The position numbers were made by a program, and so were the translations under genes. Positions 1-7,206 of a stretch of DNA of 64,000 bases are shown one piece after another. The DNA lies in assembly GCF_003986935.1 (NCBI RefSeq), contig NZ_RJZE01000016.1, forward strand, positions 1 through 64,000, given 5' to 3'. The stretch's first letter is position 1. The number at the start of each line of letters is the position of its first letter. The notes under the pieces are model-generated. The model had not been told where the DNA came from. It searched no databases and saw nothing but the letters and a program-made list of their open reading frames with translations. The DNA comes from Paraburkholderia kururiensis JCM 10599 = LMG 19447 (GTDB lineage: Bacteria; Pseudomonadota; Gammaproteobacteria; Burkholderiales; Burkholderiaceae).

Positions 1-127
1 AGCACGACACAGCCAAAGAAGGAGCGAAAGAAGACCCAGATACCCACCGAATAACCCGCAAAGCTGGTCCAACGGGTGGGTCAGAATTCAATGCAAATCG
101 TGGGTCAGGCTTCCGTGCAAATCAACA
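1..127. mobile_element. probable right end of an IS21-family insertion sequence
   Basis: Two imperfect direct repeats of about 24 bases, each starting GTGGGTCAG and ending TGCAAATC, lie at about 75-98 and 99-123, and the segment ends in CAACA at 127. From memory, multiple terminal repeats of this GTGGGTCA...GCAAATC kind are typical of IS21-family (istAB) ends. A short frame at 1-54 (ending QIPTE then TAA) could be the last residues of the istB helper, but it is too short to identify. The element itself would lie mostly left of the window. Confidence 0.45.
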
Positions 128-268
128 CCCACGCACCTCATAAACTTCTGTCTCGCGCGTCTTGCCGATTATGTGAGTGAGCACCCACATACTGAAGCGA
201 GCCTTGAAGGCGCGCTGGATAATGCAAAGCGGACAGTTGTATTGCTTGAAGGGCTCACGCAGAAATGA
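128..268 (+). pseudogene. 3' remnant of an unidentified gene next to the IS end
   Basis: The frame ending at TGA 266-268 reads with a protein-like composition (for example LADYVSEHPHTEASL, then NAKRTVVLLEG) but has no start codon or ribosome-binding site of its own, and its 5' side runs into the IS21-like terminal repeats. The simplest reading is the C-terminal end of a gene cut by the insertion. I do not recognise the family. It could also be a chance open frame. Confidence 0.3.
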
Positions 269-276
269 CCGCGATA

Positions 277-292
277 CTGTATATATATACAG
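277..292. promoter_or_regulatory. LexA (SOS) box
   Basis: CTGTATATATATACAG is a perfect match to the CTGT-N8-ACAG LexA operator of proteobacteria. It sits inside a perfect 26-base palindrome (272-297). It lies 61 bases before the ATG of the small gene at 354-761 and overlaps any promoter there, so that gene is predicted to be repressed by LexA and induced by DNA damage. lexA itself is not in the window. Confidence 0.75.
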
Positions 293-353
293 TATCGTCG
301 ATTTATGCCATCATGGTTTTCGCGACGTATAAGAAGGCCTCTCTATATAGGAG

Positions 354-761
354 ATGAAACAGCCTTCAACCGCTTCACTCGCACCGGGATGGATGCGAGA
401 ACTTCTAAGCCTTTTGGTGGCCGGCGTCGCGGTCGATGTTGAGGTTGTAAGCCGAGAACTTGGGCTGACTGGCGCCATGAGCGAACGGCTGCGGCGAGCG
501 CTCGACCGGCTGCAGTGCGTGGAGGGTCTCCTGCAGGCAATGCGCTCGGCGCCGCGCGAGGGTGATGAGGCGGTCGACGCGGTTCAGGCGGTGACGAGTG
601 CTGTAGTAGAAGAGTTGGCAGCGAAGTGGCCGCAGGACTATCCGGCTGACGCTGTTGAATGGCTGCTGCTTGCAGGCTCAAGCGCGGATACCGTTCGAAG
701 CAACGTGCCAGCGGCTCACGATGTTGCGACAGTAGCATCTGCCTTGCGGCGTGACGACTAA
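354..761 (+). CDS. hypothetical protein under a LexA box
   Basis: A 135-residue protein of unknown function. It is predicted to be soluble and mostly helical (charged heptad-like segments such as LRRALDRLQ around residues 46-55 and VEGLLQAM around 56-63), with no signal peptide or transmembrane segment. The ATG at 354 directly abuts an AGGAG, which is too close for a normal ribosome-binding site, so a later start such as Met14 (position 393) is possible. The gene stands alone behind a perfect SOS box, which suggests a role in the DNA-damage response or a stranded prophage or mobile-element gene. Family membership is not recognised, and the reading as a gene rests mainly on the promoter context. 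Confidence 0.5.
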   Translation: MKQPSTASLAPGWMRELLSLLVAGVAVDVEVVSRELGLTGAMSERLRRALDRLQCVEGLLQAMRSAPREGDEAVDAVQAVTSAVVEELAAKWPQDYPADAVEWLLLAGSSADTVRSNVPAAHDVATVASALRRDD

Positions 762-1037
762 CTGGAAGCGATAAGCGTTGTTTGAACTTGCTGTCGCATT
801 AAATCTCAATATAATCAAATGTTTAGATGCGTCAACTGTGGGGTGCAGCAAACCGGCATGCGACATCTGTAGGGTAATTCGGGCTTTGACCGCTTGGGAA
901 TTGGCGTTACCAGCCCCAGGGACGCACACACAAAACCACTGAATCTGACCTTCGGGTAGCGTTGAGCGACACGGGTGGGGTAAAAAGCGTGACATCAGTA
1001 GCGTAAAAGCACAGATGAAACCTGACCTGTCGAAATC

Positions 1038-1075
1038 AAGGCCCCTAAGGCAAATGCCGAGGGGCCTTTTTCATT
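1038..1075 (+). terminator. rho-independent terminator
   Basis: The stem AAGGCCCCT (1038-1046) pairs with AGGGGCCTT (1060-1068), followed by a T-rich tail TTTTTCATTT. It lies about 280 bases past the end of the 354-761 gene. Confidence 0.7.
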
Positions 1076-1151
1076 TCCGGCGCCGTCAGAAATTCCACTT
1101 TCTGCGTCACGTGGCGGAATAGCGGCGGAATTAAGAATAATCCAGACTCAA

Positions 1152-1171
1152 CAGACATTATTTAATGTCTG
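1152..1171. repeat. 20-base perfect palindrome
   Basis: CAGACATTA-TT-TAATGTCTG is perfectly symmetrical. Its position upstream of the acyltransferase gene suggests an operator, but no regulator can be assigned from the sequence. Confidence 0.4.
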
Positions 1172-1294
1172 GAACAGGGATGGCAGAAATCTGGAAATGG
1201 GGCCGCTACTGACGAGCCGAGATTCGTCGTCTGGACTGCTCGTTCAGGTAAGATTCATCCTTTCCAAATATTTCGCGCGGAAAGAATAACGACA

Positions 1295-2359
1295 ATAAAA
1301 CGGTATAAGTCAATTCAAGTGCTCCGCGCACTTGCGGCACTCGGGGTTGTGGCGTTTCACACGGAAGGGAACGTCGGTGCGTACGGATGGGCGCCCCGCG
1401 TATTCCCGCATTTTTCCCGATACGGCGAACTTGGCGTTGATATGTTCTTCGTGATCTCGGGGTTCGTCATTGCTCTGGTCAGCTACGAGGAACCGCCAGG
1501 CTTTCAGGCAGCACGCAAATTTCTTGCGGCCCGGATCACGCGCATTGTGCCACTGTATTGGGCCCTCACCTTGCTGTTCCTCGCGCTTCTCGCCATCGTG
1601 CCGTCCGCCTTCGGTCATCCCCGGCTCAATGTCTGGCATGTCGTCACGTCGTTCCTGTTCCTGCCGTCGATCAATTGGTCCGGAGTTATCGCGCCGGTCA
1701 TAAACGTGGGATGGACGCTCAACTACGAAGCGTGGTTTTACGTCGTGTTTGCCGCTGCCATGTGTATCACCAGTCGCCCGTTGATCGTGGTTGCGACGTT
1801 TCTCGGCATCACTTCGCTCCTTCGGCTGGCGCACGGTTCTGGCGTTCCGTTTCTCGTGTACACAGACCCCATCGTGCTTGAGTTTGTCGCGGGCTGCTGC
1901 ATTGGCACCTACTGTGCGCGCGGAAAGCCAATTCTGCCTGGCGCGGCATTCGTCGTGTTGCTGGGCGTTCTGGTGCTTAGGAAGCTGTACGCGCCCACGC
2001 TCACTGACGATAACCGGTTTATCGTGTTTGGCGTGCCTGCATTCGGGATTGTGTTCGCTGCATTGGCACTGGAGGCACGCATCCGTTGGAGCAGTTTTCT
2101 CGGCAAACTCGGCGATGCCTCTTATTCGCTCTATCTGACCCACGTGCTGTCGCTGCCGTTTGCCCTGAAGGTGATCCAGATGGCGGACAGGCAGCACCGG
2201 CTCCCGGGCGACCTGGTTTGTCTACTTGTGGTCGCCTGCTCGATTGTCGCGGCGTTCGCCTGCTACCGCCTGTTGGAACGTCCATTGACGCGAGTGGCGG
2301 GGCGTTGGTTGGCGCGACCCGCTGATGCGAACAAGGTGGAGGGAACGATCGCTACCTGA
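1295..2359 (+). CDS. acyltransferase-3 family membrane O-acyltransferase (OafA/YrhL-like)
   Basis: A polytopic inner-membrane acyltransferase of the type that O-acetylates cell-surface polysaccharides. The typical N-terminus SIQVLRALAALGVVAFH carries the family's catalytic His, followed by the ELGVDMFFVISGFVI motif and the R-ITRIVPLYW motif, with about ten hydrophobic segments over roughly 354 residues. The family motif begins upstream of the first usual start codon (GTG 1319). A GGAAAG ribosome-binding site at 1279-1284 sits before an ATA at 1295, so translation from 1295 would give IKRYKSIQVLR. Either a rare ATA start is used, an ATG has mutated, or a shortened protein is made from 1319. 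The substrate is unknown, and no polysaccharide genes adjoin it. Confidence 0.8.
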   Translation: MKRYKSIQVLRALAALGVVAFHTEGNVGAYGWAPRVFPHFSRYGELGVDMFFVISGFVIALVSYEEPPGFQAARKFLAARITRIVPLYWALTLLFLALLAIVPSAFGHPRLNVWHVVTSFLFLPSINWSGVIAPVINVGWTLNYEAWFYVVFAAAMCITSRPLIVVATFLGITSLLRLAHGSGVPFLVYTDPIVLEFVAGCCIGTYCARGKPILPGAAFVVLLGVLVLRKLYAPTLTDDNRFIVFGVPAFGIVFAALALEARIRWSSFLGKLGDASYSLYLTHVLSLPFALKVIQMADRQHRLPGDLVCLLVVACSIVAAFACYRLLERPLTRVAGRWLARPADANKVEGTIAT

Positions 2360-2795
2360 CGGAGTTTCTCTCGCATGACTTCGCCCATACTCACGCGGCG
2401 AGGTCTTTCTTCTTGTGGAATGTTCGGGTTTGGACGGGCATTTCTTTCCGCAGCCTTTTGCCGGATATGTTGTCGCCCTTTTGCGGGGGCTTGTGGACCA
2501 CTCCTATCTGGTTACGTCGCGACCAACACTGCGGCGCATGGGTTTGTGCGCAACGAGGTTGATACGCTGCAAGCGGGTTTGCAGGCCGACCGCAAGTCTT
2601 GCCAGAAAAGGTTCTCCGCTTTCCGCGAACTGCGGTTTTGGAAGCGGGAGTCCCACCGGGCGAATGTAATTAATAGTAATTTCCGGAAATTCCACATCAT
2701 CAAAGAGTTTGGCTGCTTGTTCAGAAGGCGTCTCTGCGGACATTTTTATTTTCATATAAGCTTTCATGCCATCCAATTTTTGATTTCATTTCGCC
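2360..2795. other. gene-poor stretch, lower GC
   Basis: No recognised gene. Forward frames here have atypical composition (Cys/Arg-rich) and look spurious. The one frame with protein-like composition is on the minus strand (2504-2776, listed separately). Confidence 0.4.
2504..2776 (-). CDS. possible small hypothetical protein
   Basis: A frame of 90 codons whose central part reads like real protein (MSAETPSEQAAKLFDDVEFP, then PEITINYIRPVGLPLP). A start at Met12 (2743) would drop an unlikely N-terminus. There is no clear ribosome-binding site, domain, signal peptide or membrane segment. It lies between the acyltransferase and the sulfotransferase-like gene on the opposite strand. It may be a small gene or a remnant in this degraded accessory patch. 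Confidence 0.3.
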   Translation of the reverse strand: MDGMKAYMKIKMSAETPSEQAAKLFDDVEFPEITINYIRPVGLPLPKPQFAESGEPFLARLAVGLQTRLQRINLVAHKPMRRSVGRDVTR

Positions 2796-3785
2796 ATGCC
2801 TGTGGATAAGGAACGTATTGGAAGCTTCTACGAAAGGTATTTGGGTCGGCAGCCAGATATACCGGGGCTGGAGCACTTCCAGCAGTACGATGTGCCGATC
2901 GATGTCGAGCGTGCCATCATTGGTTCCGACGAGTTCAGGCGGAACGACCGGCTTGTCCGGTTTCCGGGCACGCCGGTGGCCTGGAAAATCTGCATCCTGG
3001 AAGAGGCGAAGCTGATATTCGTGCCGATCGCCAAGAATGCGCACACTTCTATCTTGTCGGCACTGCTGAAACTTAGAGGCATTGACTGGCGAGCCTTTCC
3101 CATCCACGACGAGTTATGCGCCCGATTTGGAACCGATGATGACAAGGTCCACGCGGTACTGGCCAGTCATGACACGGGACTGCTGCTCAAGGATTTATCG
3201 CCAGATCAAATCGACAAAATTCTCAGAGATCCCGAATACCTCCGCGTGACGGTATTCCGCGATCCATTGGATCGAATCGTCAGCGCATGTAATCACTTCT
3301 TCGTTCAGGAGGCGAAAAATCCGCTTGCTCAGCAGCACGCGGCGCAGGTGGTGAACGCCTTCGAGCACGCGCCCGATACGCACACGATAAGCAATCCGTG
3401 CGAATTCTGGCTGCGAAGACTAATAAAGTTTCTGGCGTTAAACCGGCATATTGAGCACGATCCGCACTGGGCGCCGCAATACGAATATATCAAGGGCTTG
3501 CGAATCGATCATATCGTGCCAATTGAACGACTCGACATCCTGGAGAAGATCGTCGCGGCTCGGAGCGGTAAGCGTTTGCACATCGAGTCGCGCAACGCGC
3601 GAGGGACTCGCGACGGCTCGCGCGACGCCATGAACCAGGAACTGCGCGACGCGATCGAGGAGTACTACTGGATCGACCGCAATCTGTACGAAGCGGCCAG
3701 AACAAATGCCGGTGAACTCGACCGTCAGTTCGGCAGTAGCCTTGAATACACAGGTCGCCAGCCGGCGCAGGTGACCCCACGCTAA
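2796..3785 (+). CDS. sulfotransferase-2-like protein with a DUF4214-like N-terminus
   Basis: Probably a PAPS-dependent sulfotransferase acting on a glycan. Residues 75-86 (FVPIAKNAHTSI) fit the 5'-phosphosulfate-binding loop of the Golgi-type sulfotransferase family, and residues 153-168 (VFRDPLDRIVSACNHF) fit the 3'-phosphate-binding motif RDPxxRxxS. The first 30 residues (YERYLGRQPDIPGLEHF) resemble the start of a DUF4214 repeat, a module often found in surface-glycan enzymes. There is no signal peptide or membrane segment, so it is cytosolic. At 329 residues the length is normal for the family. It stands alone in a lower-GC patch next to gene debris, suggesting acquisition by transfer. The acceptor is unknown. 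Confidence 0.65.
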   Translation: MPVDKERIGSFYERYLGRQPDIPGLEHFQQYDVPIDVERAIIGSDEFRRNDRLVRFPGTPVAWKICILEEAKLIFVPIAKNAHTSILSALLKLRGIDWRAFPIHDELCARFGTDDDKVHAVLASHDTGLLLKDLSPDQIDKILRDPEYLRVTVFRDPLDRIVSACNHFFVQEAKNPLAQQHAAQVVNAFEHAPDTHTISNPCEFWLRRLIKFLALNRHIEHDPHWAPQYEYIKGLRIDHIVPIERLDILEKIVAARSGKRLHIESRNARGTRDGSRDAMNQELRDAIEEYYWIDRNLYEAARTNAGELDRQFGSSLEYTGRQPAQVTPR

Positions 3786-4208
3786 GCGGCAACCGGGCGT
3801 CCGATCAGAACGAGTGGCTCATTCCAGGGCGCACAAGCGTCTGGCCGCGCGATGGCCTCTGACGGCGATGACAGGCCATTCCCCGCATCGCCGACCGAGG
3901 CGGTGGCGGCAATCACGTTCCCGTAGGCATCGAGCGTCGTGCCGCTTGCACGCTGATAACCCACGAGCGCATACAGTTCCGTGCGCTTCGGGAGATCGTA
4001 GAACGCAGCCAGGTTGCCTTGGTGGTACGTTGCGGATGCCCAAGCCGAGCGAGCCCTGCTGCGTGAAGCTCCCCGCCACGCCGAGCGCGTAAAGCGCCTC
4101 GCCAGTCCAACCGCTAAAGGTCGGCGACCTGTACTTGATCGCGTTATTCACACGTGAGCTGTGGTCGAGGTTGTTCACGTCCTCCGGCGTTGCGGCCACG
4201 CCGCTCAT
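3785..4208 (-). pseudogene. broken Gram-negative porin fragment
   Basis: Minus-strand frames carry pieces of a Burkholderia-type general porin. Around 4190-4050 the frame reads SSRVNNAIKYRSPTFSGW and GEALYALGVAGSF. After a frameshift near 4035 another frame reads LAAFYDLPKRTELYALVGY and then QRASGTTLDAYGNV (about 4020-3900), a typical late-strand segment. The signal peptide, first strands, central third and terminal Phe are all missing. The piece is fused at about 4205 to an ABC-transporter ATPase remnant. It is a non-functional relic. Confidence 0.75.
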
Positions 4209-4426
4209 CGACGAACCCGGCGACGAAGGTGTTGGCGGGCTCCCGATAGATAGTCTCCGGTGTGCCGACCTGTTCGATGCGTCCGCCTTGCATCAGCACG
4301 ATGCGGTTGGCCATTCCCATTGCTTCGGTCTGGTCGTGCGTCACGTAGAGGGACGATCACGCGATGGCCCGGCTGAGCGGCCAGCGCAAGCTCCGCGCGT
4401 GAGCAGAGGCGAATGCCCGTTGCCAC
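4200..4426 (-). pseudogene. fragment of an ABC-transporter ATPase (MalK/UgpC type)
   Basis: The minus-strand frame from about 4355 to 4205 reads YVTHDQTEAMGMANRIVLM, then GGRIEQVGTPETIY and PANTFVAGF. This is the segment that follows Walker B (H-loop) in sugar or glycerol-phosphate importer ATPases. Just upstream (4426-4365) a second frame reads ELALAAQPGHRVIV, which resembles the TOBE region that should come after, not before, this segment. Walker A, the signature motif and Walker B are absent. The order and frame breaks show a rearranged, dead fragment joined to the porin relic. Confidence 0.65.
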
Positions 4427-4578
4427 GCGCCTTTGGAGGGCAGACGCTACGCCGCTATCGGGCTCAACGTGAAGGCCGCGTTACCCGTGTATGTGCGGCA
4501 TGACCCGGTGATGAGGGGGGCGCGACCGGGTTCTCGACCCGCGTCGCCAGAGCTGGATTTCTGTGGCTTCGCGCGGCT

Positions 4579-5310
4579 TCACCGCTTCGCCAAGACCTTC
4601 TCGATTGCGTCTTCAAATACGCCCGACGGTTGTGCGCCCACGATCAGAACGCCTTGCACGCTTCCGTTCTTTTGAGCACCCACCACGAAAGAGGGCGTGC
4701 CGGAAATACCCAGCGATTGGGCGTATTTGCTGTCTGCGGTGATGTCGGCCAGATACTTGTTGTCGGCCATGCACTCGCGATACTGCTCATCGTTCAGACC
4801 GAGACTGTGCGCATACGATGCGAGCGAATCGGTGTCGATCTTGTTCTGATTCTTGAAGACCAGCTCCTTCATTTCCCAGAACTTGTGCTGATCGCCGGCA
4901 CAGCGCACCGACTGAGCAGCGTTGATGGCCAGAGGGTGAAAATCGAGCGGCACGTCGCGCAAGATATAACGCAGCTTGCCGGTATCGATGTATTTTCGTT
5001 TGAGTTCGGGAAAGGTAGTGGATTCGATTCGCGCGCAATACGGGCACTGGAAATCCGTGAACGCCACCAGCGTCACGGGTGCATCGGGCTTGCCGAGCAC
5101 GTGCGCGGCCGTAGCTTTCACCGCCAACGTGCGCGGTGCTCGCCTCGCCGCCGCCGTGGGGGCGGCCTGCTTTGCCAGTAATTGCCGGATCTCGCGCAGC
5201 TCGCTGAGAATGGCTTCGCCTTGCTGCTTCGTCATGGGTTCGTCTGCAAATGCTTTGGCGCAAAGCAGAGCGCCGCACAGGCACAACAACGTGGTGGTCC
5301 AGAACTTCAT
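4579..5310 (-). CDS. periplasmic DsbA/ScsC-like thiol-disulfide oxidoreductase
   Basis: A 243-residue secreted thioredoxin-fold protein. The N-terminal signal peptide ends around residue 22 (AFA-DE). A short helical N-terminal region (residues 26-50) precedes the DsbA-like domain with the CPYC active site at 89-92, and the cis-proline loop is SGTPSF at 203-208. CPYC together with the DsbA-like (Thioredoxin_4) layout suggests a BdbD/ScsC-type oxidase or isomerase acting on exported proteins. The start has a good AGGGAA ribosome-binding site. It ends in a gene-debris region and is followed upstream, 73 bases away, by the Cys-rich lipoprotein on the same strand, a conceivable substrate. Confidence 0.85.
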   Translation of the reverse strand: MKFWTTTLLCLCGALLCAKAFADEPMTKQQGEAILSELREIRQLLAKQAAPTAAARRAPRTLAVKATAAHVLGKPDAPVTLVAFTDFQCPYCARIESTTFPELKRKYIDTGKLRYILRDVPLDFHPLAINAAQSVRCAGDQHKFWEMKELVFKNQNKIDTDSLASYAHSLGLNDEQYRECMADNKYLADITADSKYAQSLGISGTPSFVVGAQKNGSVQGVLIVGAQPSGVFEDAIEKVLAKR

Positions 5311-5382
5311 GCAATTCCCTGCTTATAACGATTGAATCGCAGACGGGCGGCAGCGCCCATCTGCGCATTGAGAGCGAGCCGG

Positions 5383-6726
5383 CTAATGACAGATGCCGCC
5401 TGAACAGACGCCTGACAGGCAGTCGGTCGATACCAGACAAGCGTTACCCGCGCTACAGGCGCCACATGCGCCGCCGCCGCAGTCCACGCCGGTTTCTGAG
5501 CCGTTTTTTACGCCGTCCGTGCAGGTGGCCGCCTGGCACGTTCCCGAAGTGCACACGCCTGATTGACAGTCGCTCGGTACAAGACAGCTGCTGCCCGCGG
5601 AACACGTCGAGCAGGTGCCTCCTCCGCAATCCGTAGCTGTTTCATTGCCGTCCTTCACGCCGTCGCTGCAGGTGGGCGCCTGGCAGGTGCCTCCCAGGCA
5701 GACATCGCCGCCCGTGCAATTGGCGTTGGTGGAACACGGCGCCGCCACGCACGACCCTGAACTGCACGCCTGGTTAGCCGCGCAGACAACACCGCACCCA
5801 CCGCAATTCGACGCGTCGCTGGAAGTGTTGACGCATGCACCCGAGCACAGGTTGTAGCCCGAGGCGCACGAGCAACTCACGGACACGTCCGTCACATTGG
5901 TGCTCACGGTGCCCGAGGAATGGCTCACGGGGCAACTGAGGTTAGCGGGCTCGCTGGACACCGTGACGTTATACGGATTGCCGTAGGCAACAGCGGAGGG
6001 GAAGGTGAACCCGCCGTTTGCGCCCACAGAAAGACTGTCGCCGCCGTTGTTCTGCAATACCACGGTGCCGCTGGAGAGGCCCGTCAAATTGCCGCCTACC
6101 GTGTAGGCGTTCGTGGTGCACGTGATGGCAACGCTGGTGATATCGGCCGTTCCCATCACGCCCGAGCCATTCGCCACGCTACAGCTTTGTCCCGCCGGAT
6201 TGGCCTGCACGCTGACCGAAAAACTGCCGCCCTGTGCAACGGGCGACGCGAATACGAATGCGCCGTTCGCAGACCTTGCAAGGTTGTCGGTGCCGTTGTT
6301 CTGCAACACGACAGTGCCGTTCAAGCCGGTGATAGCGCCGCTCACCTTATACGCGTTGGCAGAACAGACGACGGATACGCTGGTGACATTGGACCCGGAT
6401 ACGGAACCTGCGCCGTTGGCCACGGTACACGTCTGCCTGGCCGGCGCCGTCAACACCGACACCTTGTACGCTGCGCCGTTTGGCTCACGGGTTGCGAAGG
6501 TGAACACGCCGTTGGCATTGACGGTGAGGTTGTCACCGCCGTTGTTTTGCATCACCAACGATCCGGACAAGCCTGTCACAGAGCCGCCAATCGAGTAGCC
6601 GCTTCCCTGCGAAGTCGTGGTGCTCGAGCTTCCGTTTCCGCCACAGCCCGCTGCAAGCGAGACGAAACCGCAGGCGAGTAGCCCGCGTGCAATGCGGGTC
6701 GCCCATCTCATATGGCCAACCCGCAT
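5383..6726 (-). CDS. lipoprotein with three beta-type repeats and a Cys-rich tail
   Basis: A predicted outer-membrane or surface lipoprotein of 447 residues. The signal sequence ends in the lipobox LAAGC (Cys28). Three tandem repeats of about 80 residues follow (roughly 40-120, 122-200, 202-282), each with GLxGxVVLQNNGxDNL, GxFxFA and CxVANGxG motifs. Residues 282-447 are a Cys-rich region with units such as CSDGVKDGNETATDCGG repeated twice and SGVCxxGxC knots, a style common in myxobacterial surface proteins. The many disulfides fit the adjacent DsbA-like gene downstream on the same strand. A start at Met6 (6711) is possible. Function is unknown; adhesion or ligand binding is an inference. 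Confidence 0.75.
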   Translation of the reverse strand: MRVGHMRWATRIARGLLACGFVSLAAGCGGNGSSSTTTSQGSGYSIGGSVTGLSGSLVMQNNGGDNLTVNANGVFTFATREPNGAAYKVSVLTAPARQTCTVANGAGSVSGSNVTSVSVVCSANAYKVSGAITGLNGTVVLQNNGTDNLARSANGAFVFASPVAQGGSFSVSVQANPAGQSCSVANGSGVMGTADITSVAITCTTNAYTVGGNLTGLSSGTVVLQNNGGDSLSVGANGGFTFPSAVAYGNPYNVTVSSEPANLSCPVSHSSGTVSTNVTDVSVSCSCASGYNLCSGACVNTSSDASNCGGCGVVCAANQACSSGSCVAAPCSTNANCTGGDVCLGGTCQAPTCSDGVKDGNETATDCGGGTCSTCSAGSSCLVPSDCQSGVCTSGTCQAATCTDGVKNGSETGVDCGGGACGACSAGNACLVSTDCLSGVCSGGICH

Positions 6727-7206
6727 TCTTGAGTGTTATCCGGCTGCCCTGCCGGGCCTCCTCGATCAAGAAGAGGACGTAGATCCGCTTGTAGCAACCC
6801 CGAACGCCGTCGCATACCGAGCCTTTATTTGTAGTTGTTTTATAGCGCGGCATAGCCTACACATTGCAAGGATTCGTCGCAAGCGGTAATTCATACGCCG
6901 CCTTGCTTTGCTCGCCCGCGCTGAGCACGTCGCGGACCGGCCGCCGACGCCGACGGCAACACACGCCGCAGCACTTGCAGTGAAAGGCTATGTGCATACT
7001 GATGAAGTGAATGTGTAATTTGTCCGCATACGCTGCGCACCACGTCCTTACCCGGCAAAAACGTTCAGGAATGCAGGACGTCCACCGCGCTCAAGTCCTT
7101 GTGAAAACGGCCGTAAAACATGCTGGCTATCAGCCACAAAATATCAGCCACAAGAATGGCGCGCGGCAGCGCCCAACATAACAACCCGGCTCAGCACGGA
7201 CGCAAC
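6727..7206. other. upstream region of the chemoreceptor gene
   Basis: No coding sequence is seen. It separates the divergent lipoprotein and chemoreceptor genes. It holds a candidate sigma-28 promoter (7114-7140), followed by a short direct repeat ATCAGCCACAA at about 7130-7153. Confidence 0.4.
7114..7140 (+). promoter_or_regulatory. candidate FliA (sigma-28) promoter
   Basis: TAAA (7114-7117), exactly 15 bases, then GCCACAAA (7133-7140) compares with the FliA consensus TAAA-N15-GCCGATAA (all of -35, 5 of 8 in -10). It would start transcription near 7150, consistent with translation from the ATG at 7207 and with a chemoreceptor being a late flagellar gene. Confidence 0.4.

Larger units (their letters stand above)
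762..1294. other. gene-free stretch with a terminator and a palindrome
   Basis: No convincing coding frame is seen. The stretch is AT-richer than the rest of the window. It contains a clear rho-independent terminator (1038-1075) without an obvious gene ending just before it, so a small untranslated RNA could end there. It also contains a 20-base perfect palindrome (1152-1171) about 145 bases before the acyltransferase gene. Confidence 0.5.

Noticed and set aside
2375..2809. 144-codon plus-strand frame
   Set aside because: Cys/Phe/Arg-rich composition, no domain, and overlap with the better-supported sulfotransferase-like gene start.
4433..4675. 80-codon plus-strand frame
   Set aside because: Overlaps the end of the DsbA-like gene and gene debris, without domain or ribosome-binding site.
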